Source of the DNA: Auanema rhodensis | Lineage: Eukaryota; Nematoda; Chromadorea; Rhabditida; Rhabditidae | Direction: 5' to 3' | Assembly: GCA_964057225.1 (NCBI GenBank) | Contig: OZ059895.1 | Location: forward strand, 10,726,001 to 10,790,000 | Length of the DNA: 64,000 bases | Shown here: positions 25,953-38,490 of the stretch, piece by piece | How the letters are laid out: the number at the start of each line of letters is the position of its first letter | Numbering within the stretch: position 1 is the first letter of the stretch | Made by a program: the position numbers and the translations under genes | Notes under the pieces: generated by a model | The model's database searches: none | Told to the model about the DNA's origin: nothing | Seen by the model: the letters and a program-made list of their open reading frames with translations, nothing else

Positions 25953-28900
25953 ATGTTTTCAATTTTCAAGCAGTCTTACTTAGATAGCAAAACCCAAGGC
26001 AGCAAATTATCTTTAATCTTGATTCTATATTACAACTATGAACCAGTAGGTAATGAACCTCCATGGCCGGTTAGTAGTTGGATCGGAGACGGCTGGGGAA
26101 TCCCGGGTGGCGTAAGCTTTTCAAATTTTTTAACAATCATAACACGTTGAAAATACGCCATGCAGCTGATTTTTAATTTTGTCTCTTCCGTAACAAATTT
26201 ATTCAATTTTCAAGCAGTTTTACTTAGATAGCTCAAACCACGGCAGCAAATTATCTTCAATCTTATTTCTATATTACAGTTATGAACCAGTAGTTAATGA
26301 ACCTTCATGGCCCGGCTAGTAGTTGGATCGGAGACGGCTTGGGAATCCCGGATGGCGTAAACTTTTCAAATTTTTTTAACAATCATAACACGTTGAAAGT
26401 ACGCCATGCAGCTGATTTTTAATTTTGTCTCTTCCGTAATAAATGTTTTCAATTTTCAGGCAGTCTTACTTAGATAGCAAAACCCAAGGCAGCAAATTAT
26501 CTTTAATCTTGATTCTATATTACAGTTATGAACCAGTAGTTAATGAACCTTCATGGCCCGGTTAGTAGTTGGATCGGAGACGGCTTGAGAATCCCGGGTG
26601 GCGTATGCTTTTCAAATTTTTTTAACAATCATAACACGTTAAAAGTGCGCCATGCAGCTGATTTTCAATTTTATCTCTTCCGTAATAAATGTTTTCAATT
26701 TTCAAGCAGTCTTACTTAGGTAGCAAAACCCAAGGCAGCAAATTATCTTTAATCTTGATTCTATATTACAACTATGAACCAGTAGGTAATGAACCTCCAT
26801 GGCCGGTTAGTAGTTGGATCGGAGACGGCTGGGGAATCCCGGGTGGCGTAAGCTTTTCAAATTTTTTAACAATCATAACACGTTGAAAATACGCCATGTA
26901 GCTGATTTTTAATTTTATCTCTTCCGTAACAAATGTTTCCAATTTTCAAGCAGTTTTACTTAGATAGCTCAACCCAAGGCAGCAAATTATCTTTAGTCTT
27001 ATTTCTATATTACAGTTATGAACCAGTAGTTAATGAACCTTCATGGCCCGGTTAGTAGTTGGATCGGAGACGGCTTGAGAATCCCGGGTGGCGTATGCTT
27101 TTCAAATTTTTTTAACAATCATAACACGTTGAAAGTACGCCATGCAGCTGATTTTCAATTTTATCTCTTCCGTAATAAATGTTTTCAATTTTCAAGCAGT
27201 CTTACTTAGATAGCAAAACCCAAGGCAGCAAATTATCTTTAATCTTGATTCTATATTACAGCTATGAACCAGTAGGTAATGAACCTCCATGGCCGGTTAG
27301 TAGTTGGATCGGAGACGGCTTGGGAATCCCGGGTGGCGTAAGCTTTTCAAATTTTTTCAACAATCATAACACGTTGAAAGTACGCCATGCAGCTGATTTT
27401 CAATTTTATCTCTTCCGTAACAAACTTATTCAATTTTCAAGCAGTCTTACTTAGATAGCAAAACCCAAGGCAGCAAATTATCTTCAATCTTGATTCTTTA
27501 TTACAGCTATGAACCAGAAGTTAATGAACCTCCATGGCCGGTTAGTAGTTGGATCGGAGACGGCTTGGGATTCCCGGATGGCGTAAGCTTTTCAAATCTT
27601 TTCAACAATCATAACACGTTGAAAGTACGGCATGCAGCTGATTTTTAATTTTATCTCTTCCGTAACAAATGTTTCCAATTTTCAAGCAGTTTTACTTAGA
27701 TAGCTCAACCCAAGGCAGCAAATTATCTTTAATCTTATTTCTATATTACAGTTATGAACCAGTAGTTAATGAACCTTCATGGCCCGGTTAGTAGTTGGAT
27801 CGGAGACGGCTTGGGAATCCCGGGTGGCGTAAGCTTTTCAAATTTTTTTAACAATCATAACACGTTGAAAGTACGCCATGCAGCTGATTTTCAATTTTAT
27901 CTCTTTCGTAATAAATGTTTTCAATTTTCAAGCAGTCTTACTTAGATAGCAAAACCCAAGGCAGCAAATTATCTTTAAGCTTGATTCTATATTACAGCTA
28001 TGAACCTGTAGTTAATGAACCTGCCCGGTTAGTAGTTGGATCGGAGACGGCTTGGGAATCCCGGGTGGCGTAAGCTTTTCAAATTTTTTTAACAATCATA
28101 ACACGTTGAAAGTACGCCATTCAGCTGATTTTCAATTTTATCTCTTCCGTAATAAATGTTTTCAATTTTCAAGCAGTTTTACTTAGATAGCAAAACCCAA
28201 GGCAGCAAATTATCTTTAATCTTGATTCTATATTACAGCTATGAACCAGTAGTTAATGAACCTCCATGGCCGGTTAGTAGTTGGATCGGAGACGGCTTGG
28301 GAATCCCGGGTGGCGTAAGATTTTCAAATTTTTTTAACAATCATAACACGTTAAAAGTACGCCATGCAGCTGATTTTTAATTTTGTCTCTTCCGTAACAA
28401 ATTTATTCAATTTTCAAGCAGTTTTACTTAGATAGCTCAAACCACGGCAGCAAATTATCTTCAATCTTATTTCTATATTACAGTTATGAACCAGTAGTTA
28501 ATGAACCTTCATGGCCCGGTTAGTAGTTGGATCGGAGACGGCTTGGGAATCCCGGATGGCGTAAACTTTTCAAATTTTTTTAACAATCATAACACGTTGA
28601 AAGTACGCCATGCAGCTGATTTTTAATTTTGTCTCTTCCGTAACAAATTTATTCAATTTTCAAGCAGTTTTACTTAGATAGCTCAAACCACGGCAGCAAA
28701 TTATCTTCAATCTTATTTCTATATTACAGTTATGAACCAGTAGTTAATGAACCTTCATGGCCCGGTTAGTAGTTGGATCGGAGACGGCTTGAGAATCCCG
28801 GGTGGCGTATGCTTTTCAAATTTTTTTAACAATCATAACACGTTAAAAGTGCGCCATGCAGCTGATTTTCAATTTTATCTCTTCCGTAATAAATGTTTTC

Positions 28901-31600
28901 AATTTTCAAGCAGTCTTACTTAGATAGCAAAACCCAAGGCAGCAAATTATCTTTAATCTTGATTCTATATTACAACTATGAACCAGTAGGTAATGAACCT
29001 CCATGGCCGGTTAGTAGTTGGATCGGAGACGGCTGGGGAATCCCGGGTGGCGTAAGCTTTCCAAATTTTTTAACAATCATAACACGTTGAAAATACGCCA
29101 TGTAGCTGATTTTTAATTTTATCTCTTCCGTAACAAATGTTTCCAATTTTCAAGCAGTTTTACTTAGATAGCTCAACCCAAGGCAGCAAATTATCTTTAG
29201 TCTTATTTCTATATTACAGTTATGAACCAGTAGTTAATGAACCTTCATGGCCCGGTTAGTAGTTGGATCGGAGACGGCTTGAGAATCCCGGGTGGCGTAT
29301 GCTTTTCAAATTTTTTTAACAATCATAACACGTTGAAAGTACGCCATGCAGCTGATTTTCAATTTTATCTCTTCCGTAATAAATGTTTTCAATTTTCAAG
29401 CAGTCTTACTTAGATAGCAAAACCCAAGGCAGCAAATTATCTTTAATCTTGATTCTATATTACAGCTATGAACCAGTAGGTAATGAACCTCCATGGCCGG
29501 TTAGTAGTTGGATCGGAGACGGCTGGGGAATCCCGGGTGGCGTAAGCTTTTCAAATTTTTTTAACATTCATAACACGTTGAAAGTACGCCATGCAGCTGA
29601 TTTTTAATTTTATCTCTTCCGTAAGAAATGTTTCCAATTTTCAAGCAGTTTTACTTAGATAGCAAAACCCAAGGCAGCAAATTATCTTCAATCTTGATTC
29701 TATATTACAGCTATGAACCAGAAGTTAATGAACCTCCATGGCCCGGTTAGTAGTTGGATCGGAGACGGCTTGGGAATCCCGGATGGCGTAAGCTTTTCAA
29801 ATCTTTTCAACAATCATAACACGTTGAAAGTACGGCATGCAGCTGATTTTTAATTTTATCTCTTCCGTAACAAATGTTTCCAATTTTCAAGCAGTTTTAC
29901 TTAGATAGCTCAACCCAAGGCAGCAAATTATCTTTAATCTTATTTCTATATTACAGTTATGAACCAGTAGTTAATGAACCTCCATGGCCCGGTTAGTAGT
30001 TGGATCGGAGACGGCTTGGGAATCCCGGGTGGCGTAAGCTTTTCAAATTTTTTTAACAATCATAACACGTTGAAAGTACGCCATGCAGCTGATTTTCAAT
30101 TTTATCTCTTCCGTAATAAATGTTTTCAATTTTCAAGCAGTCTTACTTAGATAGCAAAACCCAAGGCAGCAAATTATCTTTAATCTTGATTCTATATTAC
30201 AACTATGAACCAGTAGGTAATGAACCTCCATGGCCGGTTAGTAGTTGGATCGGAGACGGCTGGGGAATCCCGGGTGGCGTAAGCTTTTCAAATTTTTTAA
30301 CAATCATAACACGTTGAAAATACGCCATGCAGCTGATTTTTAATTTTGTCTCTTCCGTAACAAATTTATTCAATTTTCAAGCAGTTTTACTTAGATAGCT
30401 CAAACCACGGCAGCAAATTATCTTCAATCTTATTTCTATATTACAGTTATGAACCAGTAGTTAATGAACCTTCATGGCCCGGTTAGTAGTTGGATCGGAG
30501 ACGGCTTGGGAATCCCGGATGGCGTAAACTTTTCAAATTTTTTTAACAATCATAACACGTTGAAAGTACGCCATGCAGCTGATTTTTAATTTTGTCTCTT
30601 CCGTAACAAATTTATTCAATTTTCAAGCAGTTTTACTTAGATAGCTCAAACCACGGCAGCAAATTATCTTCAATCTTATTTCTATATTACAGTTATGAAC
30701 CAGTAGTTAATGAACCTTCATGGCCCGGTTAGTAGTTGGATCGGAGACGGCTTGAGAATCCCGGGTGGCGTATGCTTTTCAAATTTTTTTAACAATCATA
30801 ACACGTTAAAAGTGCGCCATGCAGCTGATTTTCAATTTTATCTCTTCCGTAATAAATGTTTTCAATTTTCAAGCAGTCTTACTTAGATAGCAAAACCCAA
30901 GGCAGCAAATTATCTTTAATCTTGATTCTATATTACAACTATGAACCAGTAGGTAATGAACCTCCATGGCCGGTTAGTAGTTGGATCGGAGACGGCTGGG
31001 GAATCCCGGGTGGCGTAAGCTTTTCAAATTTTTTAACAATCATAACACGTTGAAAATACGCCATGTAGCTGATTTTTAATTTTATCTCTTCCGTAACAAA
31101 TGTTTCCAATTTTCAAGCAGTTTTACTTAGATAGCTCAACCCAAGGCAGCAAATTATCTTTAGTCTTATTTCTATATTACAGTTATGAACCAGTAGTTAA
31201 TGAACCTTCATGGCCCGGTTAGTAGTTGGATCGGAGACGGCTTGAGAATCCCGGGTGGCGTATGCTTTTCAAATTTTTTTAACAATCATAACACGTTGAA
31301 AGTACGCCATGCAGCTGATTTTCAATTTTATCTCTTCCGTAATAAATGTTTTCAATTTTCAAGCAGTCTTACTTAGATAGCAAAACCCAAGGCAGCAAAT
31401 TATCTTTAATCTTGATTCTATATTACAGCTATGAACCAGTAGGTAATGAACCTCCATGGCCGGTTAGTAGTTGGATCGGAGACGGCTGGGGAATCCCGGG
31501 TGGCGTAAGCTTTTCAAATTTTTTTAACATTCATAACACGTTGAAAGTACGCTATGCAGCTGATTTTTAATTTTATCTCTTCCGTAAGAAATGTTTCCAA
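25953..31600 (+). repeat. Region with a block repeated at 4167 bp offset (17 units)
   Basis: Units at 25953, 26689 and 27179 recur at 30120, 30856 and 31346 with the same order of gtgcgcc, gttgaaaatacgcc and gttgaaagtacgcc types. The match is incomplete: the unit near 26440 has ataaatgttttcaattttcagg where its partner near 30607 has acaaatttattc. Around 27.3-28.4 kb the two sides differ in unit type. Similarity is therefore mosaic rather than one clean duplication. Confidence 0.6.
28021..28032 (+). repeat. Monomer with a 5 bp deletion beside the 5S core
   Basis: Where other units read aaccttcatggcccggtt, this one reads aacctgcccggtt at about 28018-28030. Five bases (equivalent to tcatg) are missing. 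The deleted bases lie between the box-A-like and box-C-like parts, in the intermediate element region. I saw no other unit with this change. Confidence 0.8.
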
Positions 31601-31669
31601 TTTTCAAGCAGTTTTACTTAGATAGCTCAACCCAAGGCAGCAAATTATCTTTAATCTTATTTCTATATT

Positions 31670-34530
31670 ACAGTTATGAACCAGTAGTTAATGAACCTTC
31701 ATGGCCCGGTTAGTAGTTGGATCGGAGACGGCTTGGGAATCCCGGGTGGCGTAAGCTTTTCAAATTTTTTTAACAATCATAACACGTTGAAAGTACGCCA
31801 TGCAGCTGATTTTCAATTTTATCTCTTCCGTAATAAATGTTTTCAATTTTCAAGCAGTCTTACTTAGATAGCAAAACCCAAGGCAGCAAATTATCTTTAA
31901 GCTTGATTCTATATTACACCTATGAACCTGTAGTTAATGAACCTTCATGGCCCGGTTAGTAGTTGGATCGGAGACGGCTTGGGAATCCCGGGTGGCGTAA
32001 GCTTTTCAAATTTTTTTAACAATCATAACACGTTGAAAGTACGCCATTCAGCTGATTTTCAATTTTATCTCTTCCGTAATAAATGTTTTCAATTTTCAAG
32101 CAGTTTTACTTAGATAGCAAAACCCAAGGCAGCAAATTATCTTTAATCTTGATTCTATATTACAGCTATGAACCAGTAGTTAATGAACCTCCATGGCCGG
32201 TTAGTAGTTGGATCGGAGACGGCTTGGGAATCCCGGGTGGCGTAAGCTTTTCAAATTTTTTTAACAATCATAACACGTTAAAAGTACGCCATGCAGCTGA
32301 TTTTTAATTTTTTCTCTTCCGTAACAAATTTATTCAATTTTCAAGCAGTTTTACTTAGATAGCTCAAACCACGGCAGCAAATTATCTTCAATCTTATTTC
32401 TATATTACAGTTATGAACCAGTAGTTAATGAACCTTCATGGCCCGGTTAGTAGTTGGATCGGAGACGGCTTGGGAATCCCGGGTGGCGTAAGCTTTTCAA
32501 ATTTTTTTAACAATCATAACACGTTGAAAGTACGCCATGCAGCTGATTTTCAATTTTATCTCTTCCGTAATAAATGTTTTCAATTTTCAAGCAGTCTTAC
32601 TTAGATAGCAAAACCCAAGGCAGCAAATTATCTTTAAGCTTGATTCTATATTACAGCTATGAACCAGTAGGTAATGAACCTCCATGGCCGGTTAGTAGTT
32701 GGATCGGAGACGGCTGGGGAATCCCGGGTGGCGTAAGCTTTTCAAATTTTTTTAACATTCATAACACGTTGAAAGTACGCCATGCAGCTGATTTTTAATT
32801 TTATCTCTTCCGTAAGAAATGTTTCCAATTTTCAAGCAGTTTTACTTAGATAGCTCAACCCAAGGCAGCAAATTATCTTTAATCTTATTCCTATATTACA
32901 GTTATGAACCAGTAGTTAATGAACCTTCATGGCCCGGTTAGTAGTTGGATCGGAGACGGCTTGGGAATCCCGGATGGCGTAAACTTTTCAAATTTTTTTA
33001 ACAATCATAACACGTTGAAAGTACGCCATGCAGCTGATTTTTAATTTTGTCTCTTCCGTAACAAATTTATTCAATTTTCAAGCAGTTTTACTTAGATAGC
33101 TCAAACCACGGCAGCAAATTATCTTCAATCTTATTTCTATATTACAGTTATGAACCAGTAGTTAATGAACCTTCATGGCCCGGTTAGTAGTTGGATCGGA
33201 AACGGCTTGAGAATCCCGGGTGGCGTATGCTTTTTAAATCTTTTCAACAATCATAACACGTTGAAAGTACGGCATGCAGCTGATTTTTAATTTTATCTTT
33301 TCCGTAACAAATGTTTCCAATTTTCAAGCAGTTTTACTTAGATAGCTCAACCCAAGGCAGCAAATTATCTTTAATCTTATTTCTATATTACAGTTATGAA
33401 CCAGTAGTTAATGAACCTTCATGGCCCGGTTAGTAGTTGGATCGGAGACGGCTTGGGAATCCCGGGTGGCGTAAGCTTTTCAAATTTTTTTAACAATCAT
33501 AACACGTTGAAAGTACGCCATGCAGCTGATTTTCAATTTTATCTCTTCCGTAATAAATGTTTTCAATTTTCAAGCAGTCTTACTTAGATAGCAAAACCCA
33601 AGGCAGCAAATTATCTTTAAGCTTGATTCTATATTACAGCTATGAACCTGTAGTTAATGAACCTTCATGGCCCGGTTAGTAGTTGGATCGGAGACGGCTT
33701 GGGAATCCCGGGTGGCGTAAGCTTTTCAAATTTTTTTAACAATCATAACACGTTAAAAGTACGCCATGCAGCTGATTTTTAATTTTTTCTCTTCCGTAAC
33801 AAATTTATTCAATTTTCAAGCAGTTTTACTTAGATAGCTCAAACCACGGCAGCAAATTATCTTCAATCTTATTTCTATATTACAGTTATGAACCAGTAGT
33901 TAATGAACCTTCATGGCCCGGTTAGTAGTTGGATCGGAGACGGCTTGGGAATCCCGGGTGGCGTAAGCTTTTCAAATTTTTTTAACAATCATAACACGTT
34001 GAAAGTACGCCATGCAGCTGATTTTCAATTTTATCTCTTCCGTAATAAATGTTTTCAATTTTCAAGCAGTCTTACTTAGATAGCAAAACCCAAGGCAGCA
34101 AATTATCTTTAAGCTTGATTCTATATTACAGCTATGAACCAGTAGGTAATGAACCTCCATGGCCGGTTAGTAGTTGGATCGGAGACGGCTGGGGAATCCC
34201 GGGTGGCGTAAGCTTTTCGAATTTTTTTAACATTCATAACACGTTGAAAGTACGCCATGCAGCTGATTTTTAATTTTATCTCTTCCGTAAGAAATGTTTC
34301 CAATTTTCAAGCAGTTTTACTTAGATAGCTCAACCCAAGGCAGCAAATTATCTTTAATCTTATTCCTATATTACAGTTATGAACCAGTAGTTAATGAACC
34401 TTCATGGCCCGGTTAGTAGTTGGATTGGAGACGGCTTGGGAATCCCGGGTGGCGTAAGCTTTTCAAATTTTTTCAACAATCATAACACGTTGAAAGTACG
34501 CCATGCAGCTGATTTTCAATTTTATCTCTT
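31670..34530 (+). repeat. 12-unit-offset block, copy 1
   Basis: About 2.86 kb is repeated at +2949 bp. Shared private variants include tttttctcttccg near 32309, gctttttaaatc near 33230, ttttatcttttccg near 33291, tttttctcttccg near 33786 and gcttttcgaattt near 34214. Differences include ggatcggaaacgg near 33195, ggattggagacgg near 34422 and ttacacctatg near 31915, each found only in this copy. Confidence 0.8.
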
Positions 34531-34618
34531 CCGTAATAAATGTTTTCAATTTTCAAGCAGTCTTACTTAGATAGCAAAACCCAAGGCAGCAAATTATCTT
34601 TAAGCTTGATTCTATATT

Positions 34619-37479
34619 ACAGCTATGAACCTGTAGTTAATGAACCTTCATGGCCCGGTTAGTAGTTGGATCGGAGACGGCTTGGGAATCCCGGGTGGCG
34701 TAAGCTTTTCAAATTTTTTTAACAATCATAACACGTTGAAAGTACGCCATGCAGCTGATTTTCAATTTTATCTCTTCCGTAATAAATGTTTTCAATTTTC
34801 AAGCAGTTTTACTTAGATAGCAAAACCCAAGGCAGCAAATTATCTTTAAGCTTGATTCTATATTACAGCTATGAACCTGTAGTTAATGAACCTTCATGGC
34901 CCGGTTAGTAGTTGGATCGGAGACGGCTTGGGAATCCCGGGTGGCGTAAGCTTTTCAAATTTTTTTAACAATCATAACACGTTGAAAGTACGCCATTCAG
35001 CTGATTTTCAATTTTATCTCTTCCGTAATAAATGTTTTCAATTTTCAAGCAGTTTTACTTAGATAGCAAAACCCAAGGCAGCAAATTATCTTTAATCTTG
35101 ATTCTATATTACAGCTATGAACCAGTAGTTAATGAACCTCCATGGCCGGTTAGTAGTTGGATCGGAGACGGCTTGGGAATCCCGGGTGGCGTAAGCTTTT
35201 CAAATTTTTTTAACAATCATAACACGTTAAAAGTACGCCATGCAGCTGATTTTTAATTTTTTCTCTTCCGTAACAAATTTATTCAATTTTCAAGCAGTTT
35301 TACTTAGATAGCTCAAACCACGGCAGCAAATTATCTTCAATCTTATTTCTATATTACAGTTATGAACCAGTAGTTAATGAACCTTCATGGCCCGGTTAGT
35401 AGTTGGATCGGAGACGGCTTGGGAATCCCGGGTGGCGTAAGCTTTTCAAATTTTTTTAACAATCATAACACGTTGAAAGTACGCCATGCAGCTGATTTTC
35501 AATTTTATCTCTTCCGTAATAAATGTTTTCAATTTTCAAGCAGTCTTACTTAGATAGCAAAACCCAAGGCAGCAAATTATCTTTAAGCTTGATTCTATAT
35601 TACAGCTATGAACCAGTAGGTAATGAACCTCCATGGCCGGTTAGTAGTTGGATCGGAGACGGCTGGGGAATCCCGGGTGGCGTAAGCTTTTCAAATTTTT
35701 TTAACATTCATAACACGTTGAAAGTACGCCATGCAGCTGATTTTTAATTTTATCTCTTCCGTAAGAAATGTTTCCAATTTTCAAGCAGTTTTACTTAGAT
35801 AGCTCAACCCAAGGCAGCAAATTATCTTTAATCTTATTCCTATATTACAGTTATGAACCAGTAGTTAATGAACCTTCATGGCCCGGTTAGTAGTTGGATC
35901 GGAGACGGCTTGGGAATCCCGGATGGCGTAAACTTTTCAAATTTTTTTAACAATCATAACACGTTGAAAGTACGCCATGCAGCTGATTTTTAATTTTGTC
36001 TCTTCCGTAACAAATTTATTCAATTTTCAAGCAGTTTTACTTAGATAGCTCAAACCACGGCAGCAAATTATCTTCAATCTTATTTCTATATTACAGTTAT
36101 GAACCAGTAGTTAATGAACCTTCATGGCCCGGTTAGTAGTTGGATCGGAGACGGCTTGAGAATCCCGGGTGGCGTATGCTTTTTAAATCTTTTCAACAAT
36201 CATAACACGTTGAAAGTACGGCATGCAGCTGATTTTTAATTTTATCTTTTCCGTAACAAATGTTTCCAATTTTCAAGCAGTTTTACTTAGATAGCTCAAC
36301 CCAAGGCAGCAAATTATCTTTAATCTTATTTCTATATTACAGTTATGAACCAGTAGTTAATGAACCTTCATGGCCCGGTTAGTAGTTGGATCGGAGACGG
36401 CTTGGGAATCCCGGGTGGCGTAAGCTTTTCAAATTTTTTTAACAATCATAACACGTTGAAAGTACGCCATGCAGCTGATTTTCAATTTTATCTCTTCCGT
36501 AATAAATGTTTTCAATTTTCAAGCAGTCTTACTTAGATAGCAAAACCCAAGGCAGCAAATTATCTTTAAGCTTGATTCTATATTACAGCTATGAACCTGT
36601 AGTTAATGAACCTTCATGGCCCGGTTAGTAGTTGGATCGGAGACGGCTTGGGAATCCCGGGTGGCGTAAGCTTTTCAAATTTTTTTAACAATCATAACAC
36701 GTTAAAAGTACGCCATGCAGCTGATTTTTAATTTTTTCTCTTCCGTAACAAATTTATTCAATTTTCAAGCAGTTTTACTTAGATAGCTCAAACCACGGCA
36801 GCAAATTATCTTCAATCTTATTTCTATATTACAGTTATGAACCAGTAGTTAATGAACCTTCATGGCCCGGTTAGTAGTTGGATCGGAGACGGCTTGGGAA
36901 TCCCGGGTGGCGTAAGCTTTTCAAATTTTTTTAACAATCATAACACGTTGAAAGTACGCCATGCAGCTGATTTTCAATTTTATCTCTTCCGTAATAAATG
37001 TTTTCAATTTTCAAGCAGTCTTACTTAGATAGCAAAACCCAAGGCAGCAAATTATCTTTAAGCTTGATTCTATATTACAGCTATGAACCAGTAGGTAATG
37101 AACCTCCATGGCCGGTTAGTAGTTGGATCGGAGACGGCTGGGGAATCCCGGGTGGCGTAAGCTTTTCGAATTTTTTTAACATTCATAACACGTTGAAAGT
37201 ACGCCATGCAGCTGATTTTTAATTTTATCTCTTCCGTAAGAAATGTTTCCAATTTTCAAGCAGTTTTACTTAGATAGCTCAACCCAAGGCAGCAAATTAT
37301 CTTTAATCTTATTCCTATATTACAGTTATGAACCAGTAGTTAATGAACCTTCATGGCCCGGTTAGTAGTTGGATCGGAGACGGCTTGGGAATCCCGGGTG
37401 GCGTAAGCTTTTCAAATTTTTTCAACAATCATAACACGTTGAAAGTACGCCATGCAGCTGATTTTCAATTTTATCTCTT
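34619..37479 (+). repeat. 12-unit-offset block, copy 2
   Basis: This partner carries the matching variants near 35258, 36179, 36240, 36735 and 37163. The match ends at about 37480, where this copy continues with acaaacttattc and copy 1 has ataaatgttttc. The gcttttcgaa change appears in both copies and nowhere else that I saw. Confidence 0.8.
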
Positions 37480-38490
37480 CCGTAACAAACTTATTCAATT
37501 TTCAAGCAGTCTTACTTAGATAGCAAAACCCAAGGCAGCAAATTATCTTCAATCTTGATTCTATATTACAGCTATGAACCAGAAGTTAATGAACCTCCAT
37601 GGCCGGTTAGTAGTTGGATCGGAGACGGCTTGGGAATCCCGGATGGCGTAAGCTTTTCAAATCTTTTCAACAATCATAACACGTTGAAAGTACGGCATGC
37701 AGCTGATTTTTAATTTTATCTCTTCCGTAACAAATGTTTCCAATTTTCAAGCAGTTTTACTTAGATAGCTCAACCCAAGGCAGCAAATTATCTTTAATCT
37801 TATTTCTATATTACAGTTATGAACCAGTAGTTAATGAACCTTCATGGCCCGGTTAGTAGTTGGATCGGAGACGGCTTGGGAATCCCGGGTGGCGTAAGCT
37901 TTTCAAATTTTTTTAACAATCATAACACGTTGAAAGTACGCCATGCAGCTGATTTTCAATTTTATCTCTTCCGTAATAAATGTTTTCAATTTTCAAGCAG
38001 TCTTACTTAGATAGCAAAACCCAAGGCAGCAAATTATCTTTAATCTTGATTCTATATTACAGCTATGAACCAGTAGTTAATGAACCTTCATGGCCCGGTT
38101 AGTAGTTGGATCGGAGACGGCTTGGGAATCCCGGGTGGCGTAAGCTTTTCAAATTTTTTTAACAATCATAACACGTTGAAAGTACGCCATTCAGCTGATT
38201 TTCAATTTTATCTCTTCCGTAATAAATGTTTTCAATTTTCAAGCAGTTTTACTTAGATAGCAAAACCCAATTCAGCAAATTATCTTTAATCTTGATTCTA
38301 TATTACAGCTATGAACCAGTAGTTAATGAACCTCCATGGCCGGTTAGTAGTTGGATCGGAGACGGCTTGGGAATCCCGGGTGGCGTAAGCTTTTCAAATT
38401 TTTTTAACAATCATAACACGTTGAAAATACGCCATTCAGCTGATTTTCAATTTTATCTCTTCCGTAATAAATGTTTTCAATTTTCAAGCA
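37480..38490 (+). repeat. Transitional monomers
   Basis: About four units join the 12-unit block to the next homogenised stretch. One unit near 38265 has the unique cccaattcagc where all others have cccaaggcagc. Another near 38428 combines gttgaaaatacgccattcag, a haplotype that becomes common further right. Confidence 0.7.

Noticed and set aside
26440-26462. attttcagg as a nematode-type 3' splice site
   Set aside because: It results from one substitution in a single unit; other units read attttcaag. No exon or gene context exists.
34121-37252. Two identical 60-codon frames on the - strand (34121-34303 and 37070-37252)
   Set aside because: They exist only because the gcttttcgaa variant in the two copies of the 2949 bp repeat removes a stop present in other units. 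They are duplicates of one chance frame.
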